From assembly GCF_013204825.1 (NCBI RefSeq), contig NZ_JABMKV010000005.1, positions 62,001 through 126,000 on the forward strand: DNA of 64,000 nt, given 5' to 3'. Both the position numbers and the translations under genes were made by a program. Within the stretch, counting starts at the first letter, position 1. Every line of letters starts with the position of its first letter. Below the pieces are notes generated by a model. That model saw only the letters and a program-made list of their open reading frames with translations. It ran no database searches and was not told the DNA's origin. This document shows, in pieces, positions 9,943 through 18,514 of this stretch. The DNA is from Pedobacter boryungensis (GTDB taxonomy: Bacteria; Bacteroidota; Bacteroidia; Sphingobacteriales; Sphingobacteriaceae).

Positions 9943-10947
9943 ATGAAGGCACTCTCTATAAAGGATATTGCGTTAAAGGCCAATGTATCTATTACAACGG
10001 TTTCTTTTATTATTAATGGTAAGGCTAAGGAGAAATCAATTAGTGATGCTGTAATAAAAAAAGTTCAAAAAATTATTATAGATAGCGGCTATAAACCAAA
10101 TCAGATTGCCCGCAGTTTAAGAACGGGCAATTCTAATATTATAGGTTTAATTATTGAGGATATTTCCAATTCATTTTTCTCTAGAATAGCAAGATTAATT
10201 GAGGATAAAGCTTATAAAAGAGGATATAAAATTATTTACTCAAGTACGGAGAATAATGTAGAAAAAGCTCAAGAATTGATTAATCTCTTTAAATCAAGAA
10301 AGGTTGATGCTTATATTATTTCTCCAATTAAAGGAATTGAAGAAGATATTCAGTTGTTATTAAATGAGCATAAGCCAGTAATTTTATTTGATAGGAATCT
10401 GCCAGAATTGAATACAAATTATGTTGGTGCAAATCACTTTGTAGCATCTTATCAAGGGGTAGAAAGTTTTATTAGGCAAGGAAAAAAGAGCATAGCGTTA
10501 GTTACAATTGATATTGATGTACAACAAATTATTGAGCGTTATGAAGGTTATAAAAAAGCGCTAATAGATTATGCAATTCCTGTTGATGAAGAATTAGTAC
10601 TTAAAATTCCTTTCAACCAACCTGAAGTGGAAACCATTAAGCAAATCAAACACCTTTTTAAAGCAAAAAAGATAGATGCAGTATTATTTGCTACAAATTA
10701 TCTAGCTATAAGCGGTTTGAAAGTATTGAAACAGATTAATAAGAAAATTGATGATCAATTTGCAGTAATCGGTTATGATGATCATGAAGCTTTCGAACTA
10801 CACACCCCAAGTATATCTACCATACAGCAACCGCTAGAAGAAATTGCGGAAACGATTATTAAGTTAATATTAAATCAACTCTCATCTAAAACCAAACTTC
10901 CAGATCAACAAATTATTATTCCAGCTAAGTTAATTCTAAGAAAATAG
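9943..10947 (+). CDS. LacI family transcriptional regulator of the mannan locus
   Basis: 334-residue DNA-binding regulator. The N-terminal helix-turn-helix and hinge are visible (SIKDIALKANVSITTVSFII, then KPNQIARSLRTGNSNIIGLI), followed by a periplasmic-binding-protein-like sensor domain (FAVIGYDDHEAF, STIQQPLEEIAE). LacI proteins bind palindromes with a central CG and release them on binding a sugar. Two such palindromes (TAAAACGTTTTA) lie between this gene and susC, so it probably controls the downstream operon. This differs from many mannan loci in the phylum, which use hybrid two-component or SARP-like regulators. The ligand is unknown; mannose or a manno-oligosaccharide is inference. 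Confidence 0.9.
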   Translation: MKALSIKDIALKANVSITTVSFIINGKAKEKSISDAVIKKVQKIIIDSGYKPNQIARSLRTGNSNIIGLIIEDISNSFFSRIARLIEDKAYKRGYKIIYSSTENNVEKAQELINLFKSRKVDAYIISPIKGIEEDIQLLLNEHKPVILFDRNLPELNTNYVGANHFVASYQGVESFIRQGKKSIALVTIDIDVQQIIERYEGYKKALIDYAIPVDEELVLKIPFNQPEVETIKQIKHLFKAKKIDAVLFATNYLAISGLKVLKQINKKIDDQFAVIGYDDHEAFELHTPSISTIQQPLEEIAETIIKLILNQLSSKTKLPDQQIIIPAKLILRK

Positions 10948-11042
10948 CTGTAAAAATAGGTTATAACAATAGAACCCTAAATGTAACATAAAAGATACAA
11001 TCAGTATTTAACTTTTTGAAGACTAATAATTAATATTGATAT

Positions 11043-11058
11043 ACTAAAACGTTTTACT
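11043..11058. promoter_or_regulatory. LacI-type operator O1
   Basis: ACTAAAACGTTTTACT contains the perfect 12-bp palindrome TAAAACGTTTTA with a central CG, typical of LacI-family operators. It lies 87 bases after the regulator gene and 244 bases before susC. The 16-mer is the exact reverse complement of O2. Confidence 0.75.
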
Positions 11059-11153
11059 TAAAATTCAAAAATTATTTATCTACGGAGGATTTTAAGGAAG
11101 TATTTAAGGTTTGAGTTGTTTTGCTTCTAAAGCAATTTTTATTTTAGTCTATT

Positions 11154-11169
11154 AGTAAAACGTTTTAGT
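11154..11169. promoter_or_regulatory. LacI-type operator O2
   Basis: AGTAAAACGTTTTAGT has the same 12-bp palindrome as O1 in reversed context, with centres 111 bases apart. A weak -7-like element (TATTTTAG, 11140-11147) lies just upstream, which would put O2 at or near the start of the susC transcript. The rest of the 10948-11302 intergenic region shows nothing else I can assign. Confidence 0.75.
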
Positions 11170-11302
11170 GATGCTCGATGAGCGTTAAAAAGTAACTAAC
11201 CAAATATAATATATGACTTAAAAAGAATGAATGGATTAATCTCCAAATTGTGTTTTACACTACCAAACTAACCAAAGAAAAAACTTATTTAATTCAAATT
11301 TT

Positions 11303-14300
11303 ATGAAAAAACGGCTACTATTATTAGTCATAGCACTAATTAGCTTTATGAACGTAATGGCCCAAACCAGGGTCTTAACCGGTACAGTTGTCGATCAAGA
11401 CGAAAAAACACCACTTGTTGGTGCATCAGTTAAAGTACAAGGTGCCTCAAATGGAACTTCAGTAGATGCAAATGGAAATTTCTCTTTAACGGTATCTGGC
11501 TCAGTTACCTTAGAGGTAAATTATTTAGGCTACCAACCTAAAACAATTCAAGTTAATGCAAATACCAAAACAGTAACAATTACTTTGGTGTCAGAATCTG
11601 GAAATTTAAATGAGGTTGTTGTAACCGCATTAGGTATTACCAGGCAAGCAAAAACATTAACCTATTCAACGCAAACAATTAAAAGCGATGAACTAAACAC
11701 AGTAAAAACACCAAACGTAATTAATAGCCTAAATGGTAAGGTTGCAGGTGTTCAGATTAATAGAACCTCTGGCGGTGTTGGTGGTGCTGCTCGTATTACT
11801 ATCCGTGGTGATAAATCTACACGTAATTCTCAACCTCTATATGTAATTGATGGTATGCCAATTACCAATCCAACTGAGGGTGCAAAAGTAGATATCTATA
11901 GCTCAATGCCTGATAATGGTGATATCTTGAGTACAGTGAATTCGGAAGATATCGAAAGCATCAACTTTTTAAAAGGTGCAGCTGCCACTGCTTTATATGG
12001 TAGTGCAGGTAGTAATGGTGTAATTTTGATTACCACTAAAAAAGGAAAACAAGGTGTTGGAAAAATTGATTTCTCTAGCAGTGTTACTTTTGATAATGTA
12101 TACGGAACACCAGAATTACAAAATAGTTATTTACAAACCTCTGCACCAACTGCAACTGATGCGGGAAGTAAAGAGAGCTGGGGTGCAAAAGGAACATCAA
12201 AAAATCATGTTGATGACTTCTTTAACCAAGGATCTACTTGGATCAATAGTTTAAACTTTTCATCAGGTAATGAAAAATCAACGAATTTCTTTTCTTATTC
12301 GAATACTACAAATAAGGGAATTATTCCAACTAGTAAATTTGATCAGAACAACTTGAACTATAGAAATTCAAGTAAATTTTTTGATGATAGATTAACTTTA
12401 GATGCTAGTGTAATGGCTTCTATCCAAAAAGTACAAAATAGGGTTAATCCTGGAATGTACTTTAGTCCATTGTTAGGATTGTATTTATTTCCAAGAGGAT
12501 TAGATTTTGATAATTACAAAAATAACTACGAGTATTTCTCTCCATCACGTTATTTAAATGCACAAAACTGGTGGAATATCAATTTAGATAAGAATTACAC
12601 TGGCGGTGATGATCAACAAAATCCATATTGGGTATTAAACAGAAACAAGGTTAAAACCAATAACAAGAACATCTATACATCAGCTTCGCTAAATTATAAA
12701 TTAACAGACTGGTTAAATGTTCAGGCTCGTGGTAACTATAACTACTACAATTCAGAAGCTCAAAGAGATGTGTATGCTACTACCCAAGCTACAATAAGTG
12801 GTGTAAACGGTAAGCTTTATCACAATGGATTTGAATCAAAAACATATTATGGTGATTTGATTTTTATGGGTAAAAATAGCTTGAGCGATGATTTTAGATT
12901 AGAATATACAGCAGGAGCATCGGTTACAGATATTAAGAAAATCAATACTACTATTGAAAATGGGAACTTATCTTATCCAAACTTATTTACGCTTTCTAAC
13001 TTAATCTTTAATGGCACAAATGATAATGGTCGTCATTACAGAATTGACAATCACCATATTCAAACTCAGTCTATTTTTGCAAGTGCACAATTAGGTTATA
13101 AAGACAAATTGTTCTTAGACTTAACAGACAGAGAAGAATGGTCATCAACACTAGCATTTACACCAAAACAATCTTATAACTATTACTCAATTGGTGCTAA
13201 TGCTGTGATTTCAGAATTATTTAAAATGCCAGAAGCAGTTAACTTTGCTAAGATCAGAGGTTCTTATGCAACAGTAGGTAATGGTATTGAAGATAACAGA
13301 ACTAATCCACAACCAAATATTGATGCAGGTTCTTTTGTAAGTCCGGATGGATCTCCAGTTCAAGATCCAAGATATTATTTAAGACCAGAAATGAACAACA
13401 CAATTGAGTTGGGAACAGAGTGGAGATTTTTCAAAAATCGCTTAACCTTAGATTTTACTTGGTATAAATCTAATATCAAAGGTCAGTTCTTAAAAGATGT
13501 AACCTTGCCTCCGGGAGTAGCTGCAGGTACAAAAGGAGATATTTCTGGCGGTAATATTCAGAACTCTGGTATCGAAGCTATTCTAGGATACAAATTGATG
13601 AACGAAGGTGCTTTCAAATGGAACACAACAGTTAACTTCAGTACTAATAAAAACAAAATTATTGAATTGTTCCCAGCAGCGCTTGGTGTAGATCCAAACA
13701 GCTTACTAACACTTGTTGGTGGTGGAAATAATTACTTAAAACAAGGTGGATCTTTTGGTGATATCTATGGCACAACTTTTCAACGCGATGCACAAGGACG
13801 TATTTTGGTTGATGCACAAGGCGTACCAAGTCGTAACGAAACAAAATCTTATTTAGGTAATCCTAATCCTAGATCTATTGTTGGATGGACAAATAATTTT
13901 ACTTATAAAAACTTAACATTAAGCGTATTAGTTGATGGTAAATTTGGTGGTAAAGTATTGAGTTTATCTGAACCATTTTACGATTCATATGGCGTTAGTA
14001 AACGTAGTGCTGATGCTAGAGATGCAGGTGGTGTAACTATTCCAAATGCAGTAATTGCAGGTGGGGCAGCTTGGACGGGTAAAACTAAAGCTCAAGATTA
14101 TTATTCTAAAATTGGTGGTAGAAACGAAATTGATGAAGCTTATATGTACAGCGCTACAGCAATTCGTTTAAGAGAAGTATCATTATCATATCGTGTTCCT
14201 GTAAAAGTTAAAGGAATAAGTAATCTTACTTTAAGTGCAATTGGAACCAATCTATTCTTTATTAAAAAAGATGCACCATTTGATCCAGAACAAGTTTCAG

Positions 14301-14386
14301 GTGTATATGCAGGTGGTGTTGGTGTTGATGTATTTGGATTACCAACTTATAGAAGCTTTGGCTTTAGTTTAAAATGTGGTTTTTAA
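11303..14386 (+). CDS. SusC-like TonB-dependent outer-membrane transporter
   Basis: 1027-residue outer-membrane beta-barrel that imports oligosaccharides with its SusD partner, using TonB energy. A signal peptide (MKKRLLLLVIALISFMNVMAQ) is followed by a carboxypeptidase-regulatory-like domain (VLTGTVVDQDEKTPLVGASV, residues 24-100), a plug domain with the SusC/RagA signature (GKVAGVQINRTSGGVGGAAR, then YVIDGMPI and ALYGSAGSNGVILITTKKGK), and the barrel ending in Phe (SFGFSLKCGF). The substrate is probably alpha-mannan or N-glycan oligosaccharide, judged by the neighbours. It is the first structural gene after the operators. Confidence 0.95.
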   Translation: MKKRLLLLVIALISFMNVMAQTRVLTGTVVDQDEKTPLVGASVKVQGASNGTSVDANGNFSLTVSGSVTLEVNYLGYQPKTIQVNANTKTVTITLVSESGNLNEVVVTALGITRQAKTLTYSTQTIKSDELNTVKTPNVINSLNGKVAGVQINRTSGGVGGAARITIRGDKSTRNSQPLYVIDGMPITNPTEGAKVDIYSSMPDNGDILSTVNSEDIESINFLKGAAATALYGSAGSNGVILITTKKGKQGVGKIDFSSSVTFDNVYGTPELQNSYLQTSAPTATDAGSKESWGAKGTSKNHVDDFFNQGSTWINSLNFSSGNEKSTNFFSYSNTTNKGIIPTSKFDQNNLNYRNSSKFFDDRLTLDASVMASIQKVQNRVNPGMYFSPLLGLYLFPRGLDFDNYKNNYEYFSPSRYLNAQNWWNINLDKNYTGGDDQQNPYWVLNRNKVKTNNKNIYTSASLNYKLTDWLNVQARGNYNYYNSEAQRDVYATTQATISGVNGKLYHNGFESKTYYGDLIFMGKNSLSDDFRLEYTAGASVTDIKKINTTIENGNLSYPNLFTLSNLIFNGTNDNGRHYRIDNHHIQTQSIFASAQLGYKDKLFLDLTDREEWSSTLAFTPKQSYNYYSIGANAVISELFKMPEAVNFAKIRGSYATVGNGIEDNRTNPQPNIDAGSFVSPDGSPVQDPRYYLRPEMNNTIELGTEWRFFKNRLTLDFTWYKSNIKGQFLKDVTLPPGVAAGTKGDISGGNIQNSGIEAILGYKLMNEGAFKWNTTVNFSTNKNKIIELFPAALGVDPNSLLTLVGGGNNYLKQGGSFGDIYGTTFQRDAQGRILVDAQGVPSRNETKSYLGNPNPRSIVGWTNNFTYKNLTLSVLVDGKFGGKVLSLSEPFYDSYGVSKRSADARDAGGVTIPNAVIAGGAAWTGKTKAQDYYSKIGGRNEIDEAYMYSATAIRLREVSLSYRVPVKVKGISNLTLSAIGTNLFFIKKDAPFDPEQVSGVYAGGVGVDVFGLPTYRSFGFSLKCGF

Positions 14387-14393
14387 AGATTGA

Positions 14394-16034
14394 ATGATCA
14401 TGAAAAATAAGATAAAAATTTTAAGCCTTACAATGGCAGCAATGGCAGTATTTGCTAGTTGCAAAAAAAACTTTGAAGAATTTAATACAGGTTTATCAGG
14501 GCTTACAGATGCACAATTAAATGCCGATTATACAAAAGTAATTGGTCCTATGAAGGAAGTGCAGCGTAACTTGATTAATCAGACTAACTGGATCTATCAG
14601 TTACAACAAAACTTAAATGGTGATGTTTATAGCGGTTATTTTATGAGCCCAACCACATATGGTGGAGATAACAATACGAATTACTTTATGAAAGATGGCT
14701 GGAATGATAGAATCATGATTAACCAGTTAGATGATGTAATGCAAAAAGTAAAGAGTTTTGAAGATGGAACTAAAGCTTATGCAGCAACAACTTTTAATTA
14801 CAGTTCAGCAATGTTAAATATCCTGACAGTGATAGAAGGGCAAAAAGTTTCTGATATACATGGGCCAGTAATCTATAGTAAATTTGGAAAGCCAAATGCA
14901 GATTTGTCAGTAGATTATGATAGTCAGCAAGCAGCATATAATAACTTCTTTACTACTTTAGATAATGCCATTGCAAAATTGAAGCTGGCAGCTAATGCTG
15001 GTGATGTTACCGCGATGAAAGCAGCTGATATGGTATATGGTGGTGATGTAAACAAATGGATAAAATTAGCCAACACACTACGATTAAGGATGGCTATTCG
15101 CATCAGATATGCAGATGCAGCTACTGCTAAAACACAAGGTGAAAAAGCTTTAAATGCTGCAAATGGAGGCTTAATCGAAGCTAATGAAGATAATGCTTTC
15201 ATTAATTACGGAGCTGGTCACCCTATCAATGATATCATCAATTCTTGGGGCGATTGTAGAGCAGGAGCACCACTAGGAGCAATTTTAGGCGGATATAATG
15301 ATCCTCGCTTACCAAAATATATGACACCAGCAGCAGACGCAGCAGTAAGTGGTCAATATATCGGTATTCGTAATGGAATTACATTGGTAGATAATGACAG
15401 ATATAGAAGTTATTCGAAACCTGCTGCGCTTTCTGCTAATGGAGATTATTTTAGTGGTACCAATGGAAAAGCAAGGTTAGCTTGCGCTGCAGAAACTTGG
15501 TTCTTGAAAGCAGAAGCAGCCTTATTGGGTTGGGCCAATGCAGGAAATATCCAAGTTGATTACGAGAATGGTGTGAAAGTTTCTTTTGATGAATGGGGTG
15601 TAAGCGGTTCTGCTGCAGCTTATTTAGCAGATAACACCAGTACAGCTAAACCTTATATTGATCCAAAAGCTATAGTTCCTGGTCAGAATGATGTTTTAGC
15701 AGGAAGCCCTTACTTAAGCAACATCACTATTAAATGGGATGGTGCTGCTACTGATGAGAAAAAGTTAGAACGTATCATCACTCAAAAATGGATTGCTATC
15801 TATCCTGATGGACAAGAAGCTTGGTCTGAATTTAGAAGGACAGGTTATCCAAAACTTTTCCCTGTAATTAACAATGCAAGTGGAGGTACAATTTCTACCA
15901 CAGCATTTATTCGCAGATTACCATTCTGTACTAAATTTATCAATAGTAATCCAGGAGGTTATCAAAGAGCAATTGCTACCCTAGGAGGTCCCGATAATGG
16001 AGGTACCAAACTATGGTGGGATAAAAAACCATAA
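14394..16034 (+). CDS. SusD/RagB-like surface glycan-binding lipoprotein
   Basis: 546-residue lipoprotein that caps the SusC barrel and captures glycan at the cell surface. The signal sequence ends in a lipobox (VFASC, Cys about residue 23). The body has the alpha-helical TPR-like SusD pattern and ends with the family features QKWIAIYPDGQEAWSEFRRTGYP and FIRRLPF. It looks like the SusD-like_2 subgroup. A second ATG six bases downstream (14400) is an equally good start. It begins 7 bases after susC, and a strong hairpin follows. Confidence 0.92.
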   Translation: MIMKNKIKILSLTMAAMAVFASCKKNFEEFNTGLSGLTDAQLNADYTKVIGPMKEVQRNLINQTNWIYQLQQNLNGDVYSGYFMSPTTYGGDNNTNYFMKDGWNDRIMINQLDDVMQKVKSFEDGTKAYAATTFNYSSAMLNILTVIEGQKVSDIHGPVIYSKFGKPNADLSVDYDSQQAAYNNFFTTLDNAIAKLKLAANAGDVTAMKAADMVYGGDVNKWIKLANTLRLRMAIRIRYADAATAKTQGEKALNAANGGLIEANEDNAFINYGAGHPINDIINSWGDCRAGAPLGAILGGYNDPRLPKYMTPAADAAVSGQYIGIRNGITLVDNDRYRSYSKPAALSANGDYFSGTNGKARLACAAETWFLKAEAALLGWANAGNIQVDYENGVKVSFDEWGVSGSAAAYLADNTSTAKPYIDPKAIVPGQNDVLAGSPYLSNITIKWDGAATDEKKLERIITQKWIAIYPDGQEAWSEFRRTGYPKLFPVINNASGGTISTTAFIRRLPFCTKFINSNPGGYQRAIATLGGPDNGGTKLWWDKKP

Positions 16035-16043
16035 TATTTATTT

Positions 16044-16072
16044 ATCGACTGGATCAATTCGATCCAGTCGAT
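16044..16072 (+). terminator. Intercistronic hairpin after susD
   Basis: A perfect 12-bp stem, ATCGACTGGATC (16044-16055) with GATCCAGTCGAT (16061-16072), has a 5-base loop. Only a weak T-rich tail (ATTTAG) follows, so it may work as a partial terminator or as a 3' stabiliser. Either would give more susCD transcript than enzyme transcript. Confidence 0.6.
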
Positions 16073-16196
16073 ATTTAGATTAAACCATTGACTAACAAAT
16101 AGCTTATTGATATTTGTTCCTGTCTATTTATAATTGTTGCTAAAAACGCAACTGCTTGATAGGATTACCTATCCACCTATAAGCTTAATTCATCCT

Positions 16197-18494
16197 ATGT
16201 TATTCAGATCACTTACCATTCGTAAAATATACCAACACACAAAAATTGTTGTGATTATTGGCTTATTTACTTCTTTGTCCCAATTTGCAAACGCCCAAGG
16301 AAATACCAATAATAGCCTAACTAAATATGTAGACCCACTTATAGGATCAGCAAAACACGGGCATGTTTTTGTTGGTGCTAATGTTCCTTACGGTGCAGTT
16401 CAATTGGGTCCGAATAATATTTTTGAAGGATGGGATTGGTGCAGTGGCTACAATTATGCAAGCAATACCATTACAGGTTTTGCACATACACATTTAAGTG
16501 GAACTGGAATTGGAGATCTTGGCGATATTTCGATTATGCCTACCACAGGAAAATTGATTTTAGAGAAGGGTCAAAAAGATAATTTAAGCAATGGCTATGT
16601 TTCTACATTCTCCCACGATAAAGAAATCGCTAAAGCAGGTTATTATAGTGTTTGGTTAGATAAATATGATATTAAAGCAGAACTTACCGCAACGGAAAGA
16701 GTAGGTTTTCATCAATATACATTTAAAAAAAATGCAGAAAATCCACATTTAATGCTTGACCTAGTAGAGGGAATTGGTTGGGATGCAGCTGTAGTTTCGC
16801 AAGTAAAGTTGGTTGATCCACAAACTATTGTAGGGTATAGAAACTCTAAAGGATGGTCTGCCGACCAACGGTTATTTTTTGTAATTAAATTATCTCAACC
16901 CGTTAAAGATATTTCCATTTATGATGGTTCATCGCTAATAAATGGAAACAATGCTACAGGAAAACAATTAAAAGCTGTTGTTAATTTTCAGGCCATTCAA
17001 CAGGATGTTCTGAAAATTAAGGTAGCTATTTCGCCCGTAAGTATTGAAAATGCAATACTCAACCTCAAAACTGAATTACCAGGTTGGGATTTTAACGGTA
17101 CAGTAAAAAGGGCAAATCTAAAATGGGAAAAGGAATTACAGAAAGTGAAAATAGATGCCTCAGTCAATTCAAAAAAAATCTTCTATACAGCTCTTTATCA
17201 TACAATGGTAGCTCCTTCATTATTTAATGATGTAAATGGAGATTACCTAGGTACAGATAAGAAAGTATATAAGAAGGCGAATTTTAATAACTTAACTACT
17301 TTTTCACTTTGGGATACCTATCGTGCTGCACAACCTTTATATACTATTCTTCATCAAGATAAAGTGAGTGATGTGGTCAATACGATGTTAGCCATTTATA
17401 AACAGCAAGGTAAATTGCCAGTTTGGCACTTAATGGGTAGCGAAACCAATACAATGATTGGTTACCATGCAGTTCCCATAATTGTTGATGCCTACTTAAA
17501 AGGTTATAGAGGTTTTGATGTGAAATTAGCGTATGACGCTATCAAGCAATCGGCCATGCAAAAAACAGAGGGCATCGATTATATTCAACAATTAAAGTTT
17601 ATTCCCGCAGATAAAGTAAATGAATCTGTAGCGAAAGCATTAGAATATGCGATAGATGATTATTGTATTGCCCGCATGGCAAAAGCATTAGGAAAAACTG
17701 CCGATTACCAATATTTTACCAAAAGAGCTAAACTTTACGAACTTTATTTCGACCCTCAAACCCAGTTTATGCGTGGGAAATTAGCAGATGGGAACTGGCG
17801 TACACCTTTTAGTCCATTTGCTTCTAAACACCGTGAAGATGACTATACCGAAGGTAATGCATGGCAATATGTTTGGTTAGTCCCACAAGATGGTGAAGGA
17901 TTGGTAAAGTTGTTTGGTAGTGAAAAATCGTTTATTAACAAATTAGATTCATTGTTTACTGTTCCGTTTCAATTTGGAGAAGAGAGTTCGCCTGATATTT
18001 CTGGATTGATCGGAAACTATGCCCAGGGCAATGAACCTGGTCATCATATTCCATATTTATATCCGTATGTAGGTCAACCTTGGAAAACAGCAGATTTAAT
18101 TAGAAAAATTGATAAAGAATTTTTTACTGCAAAACCAGATGGGTTATGTGGAAACGAAGATGTGGGGCAAATGTCGGCTTGGTATATTTTTTCTGCTTTA
18201 GGTTTTTATCCGGTCAACCCAGCTAATGGCGCTTATGTTTTTGGCTCGCCTTTATTAAATGCAGCAACAATTTCATTGCCAGCTAACAAAAAGTTTGTCA
18301 TCAAGGTCATTAACAATAGTGCTAAAAATAAATATATCCAAAAAATAATACTCAACGGTAAACCTTATACCAAATCGTATTTATTACACCAAAGTATTGT
18401 AAATGGCGGAAACCTTCAAATTTACATGGGTAATCAACCTTCATCAACTTTTGGTGTAAATGTTAAAGATAGACCAGTTTCTAATATGAATTAG
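16197..18494 (+). CDS. GH92 alpha-mannosidase
   Basis: Exported calcium-dependent exo-alpha-mannosidase of about 765 residues. I chose the ATG at 16197 because it gives a signal-anchor-like N-terminus ending FANAQ; the TTG at 16134 adds 21 unlikely residues. GH92 hallmarks are YVDPLIGSAKHGHVFVGANV, FAHTHLSGTGIGDLGD, FSLWDTYRAAQPL, GNEPGHHIPYLYPYVGQPWK (Glu at residue 613, presumed catalytic acid) and GNEDVGQMSAWYIFSALGFY. GH92 enzymes release mannose from N-glycans and yeast mannan with inversion. Linkage specificity cannot be read from sequence. It differs from the second GH92 at the presumed acid residue. Confidence 0.93.
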   Translation: MLFRSLTIRKIYQHTKIVVIIGLFTSLSQFANAQGNTNNSLTKYVDPLIGSAKHGHVFVGANVPYGAVQLGPNNIFEGWDWCSGYNYASNTITGFAHTHLSGTGIGDLGDISIMPTTGKLILEKGQKDNLSNGYVSTFSHDKEIAKAGYYSVWLDKYDIKAELTATERVGFHQYTFKKNAENPHLMLDLVEGIGWDAAVVSQVKLVDPQTIVGYRNSKGWSADQRLFFVIKLSQPVKDISIYDGSSLINGNNATGKQLKAVVNFQAIQQDVLKIKVAISPVSIENAILNLKTELPGWDFNGTVKRANLKWEKELQKVKIDASVNSKKIFYTALYHTMVAPSLFNDVNGDYLGTDKKVYKKANFNNLTTFSLWDTYRAAQPLYTILHQDKVSDVVNTMLAIYKQQGKLPVWHLMGSETNTMIGYHAVPIIVDAYLKGYRGFDVKLAYDAIKQSAMQKTEGIDYIQQLKFIPADKVNESVAKALEYAIDDYCIARMAKALGKTADYQYFTKRAKLYELYFDPQTQFMRGKLADGNWRTPFSPFASKHREDDYTEGNAWQYVWLVPQDGEGLVKLFGSEKSFINKLDSLFTVPFQFGEESSPDISGLIGNYAQGNEPGHHIPYLYPYVGQPWKTADLIRKIDKEFFTAKPDGLCGNEDVGQMSAWYIFSALGFYPVNPANGAYVFGSPLLNAATISLPANKKFVIKVINNSAKNKYIQKIILNGKPYTKSYLLHQSIVNGGNLQIYMGNQPSSTFGVNVKDRPVSNMN

Positions 18495-18514
18495 CTCACT
18501 TCCATCAATAAAAT

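Noticed and set aside
11079..11100. Second GGAGG sequence between the two operators
   Set aside because: It resembles the ribosome-binding site of the LacI-type gene, but no start codon or frame of useful length follows.
11199..11206. TATATTTG on the minus strand between the LacI-type gene and susC
   Set aside because: A perfect -7 match, but it points away from susC, and no minus-strand gene follows.
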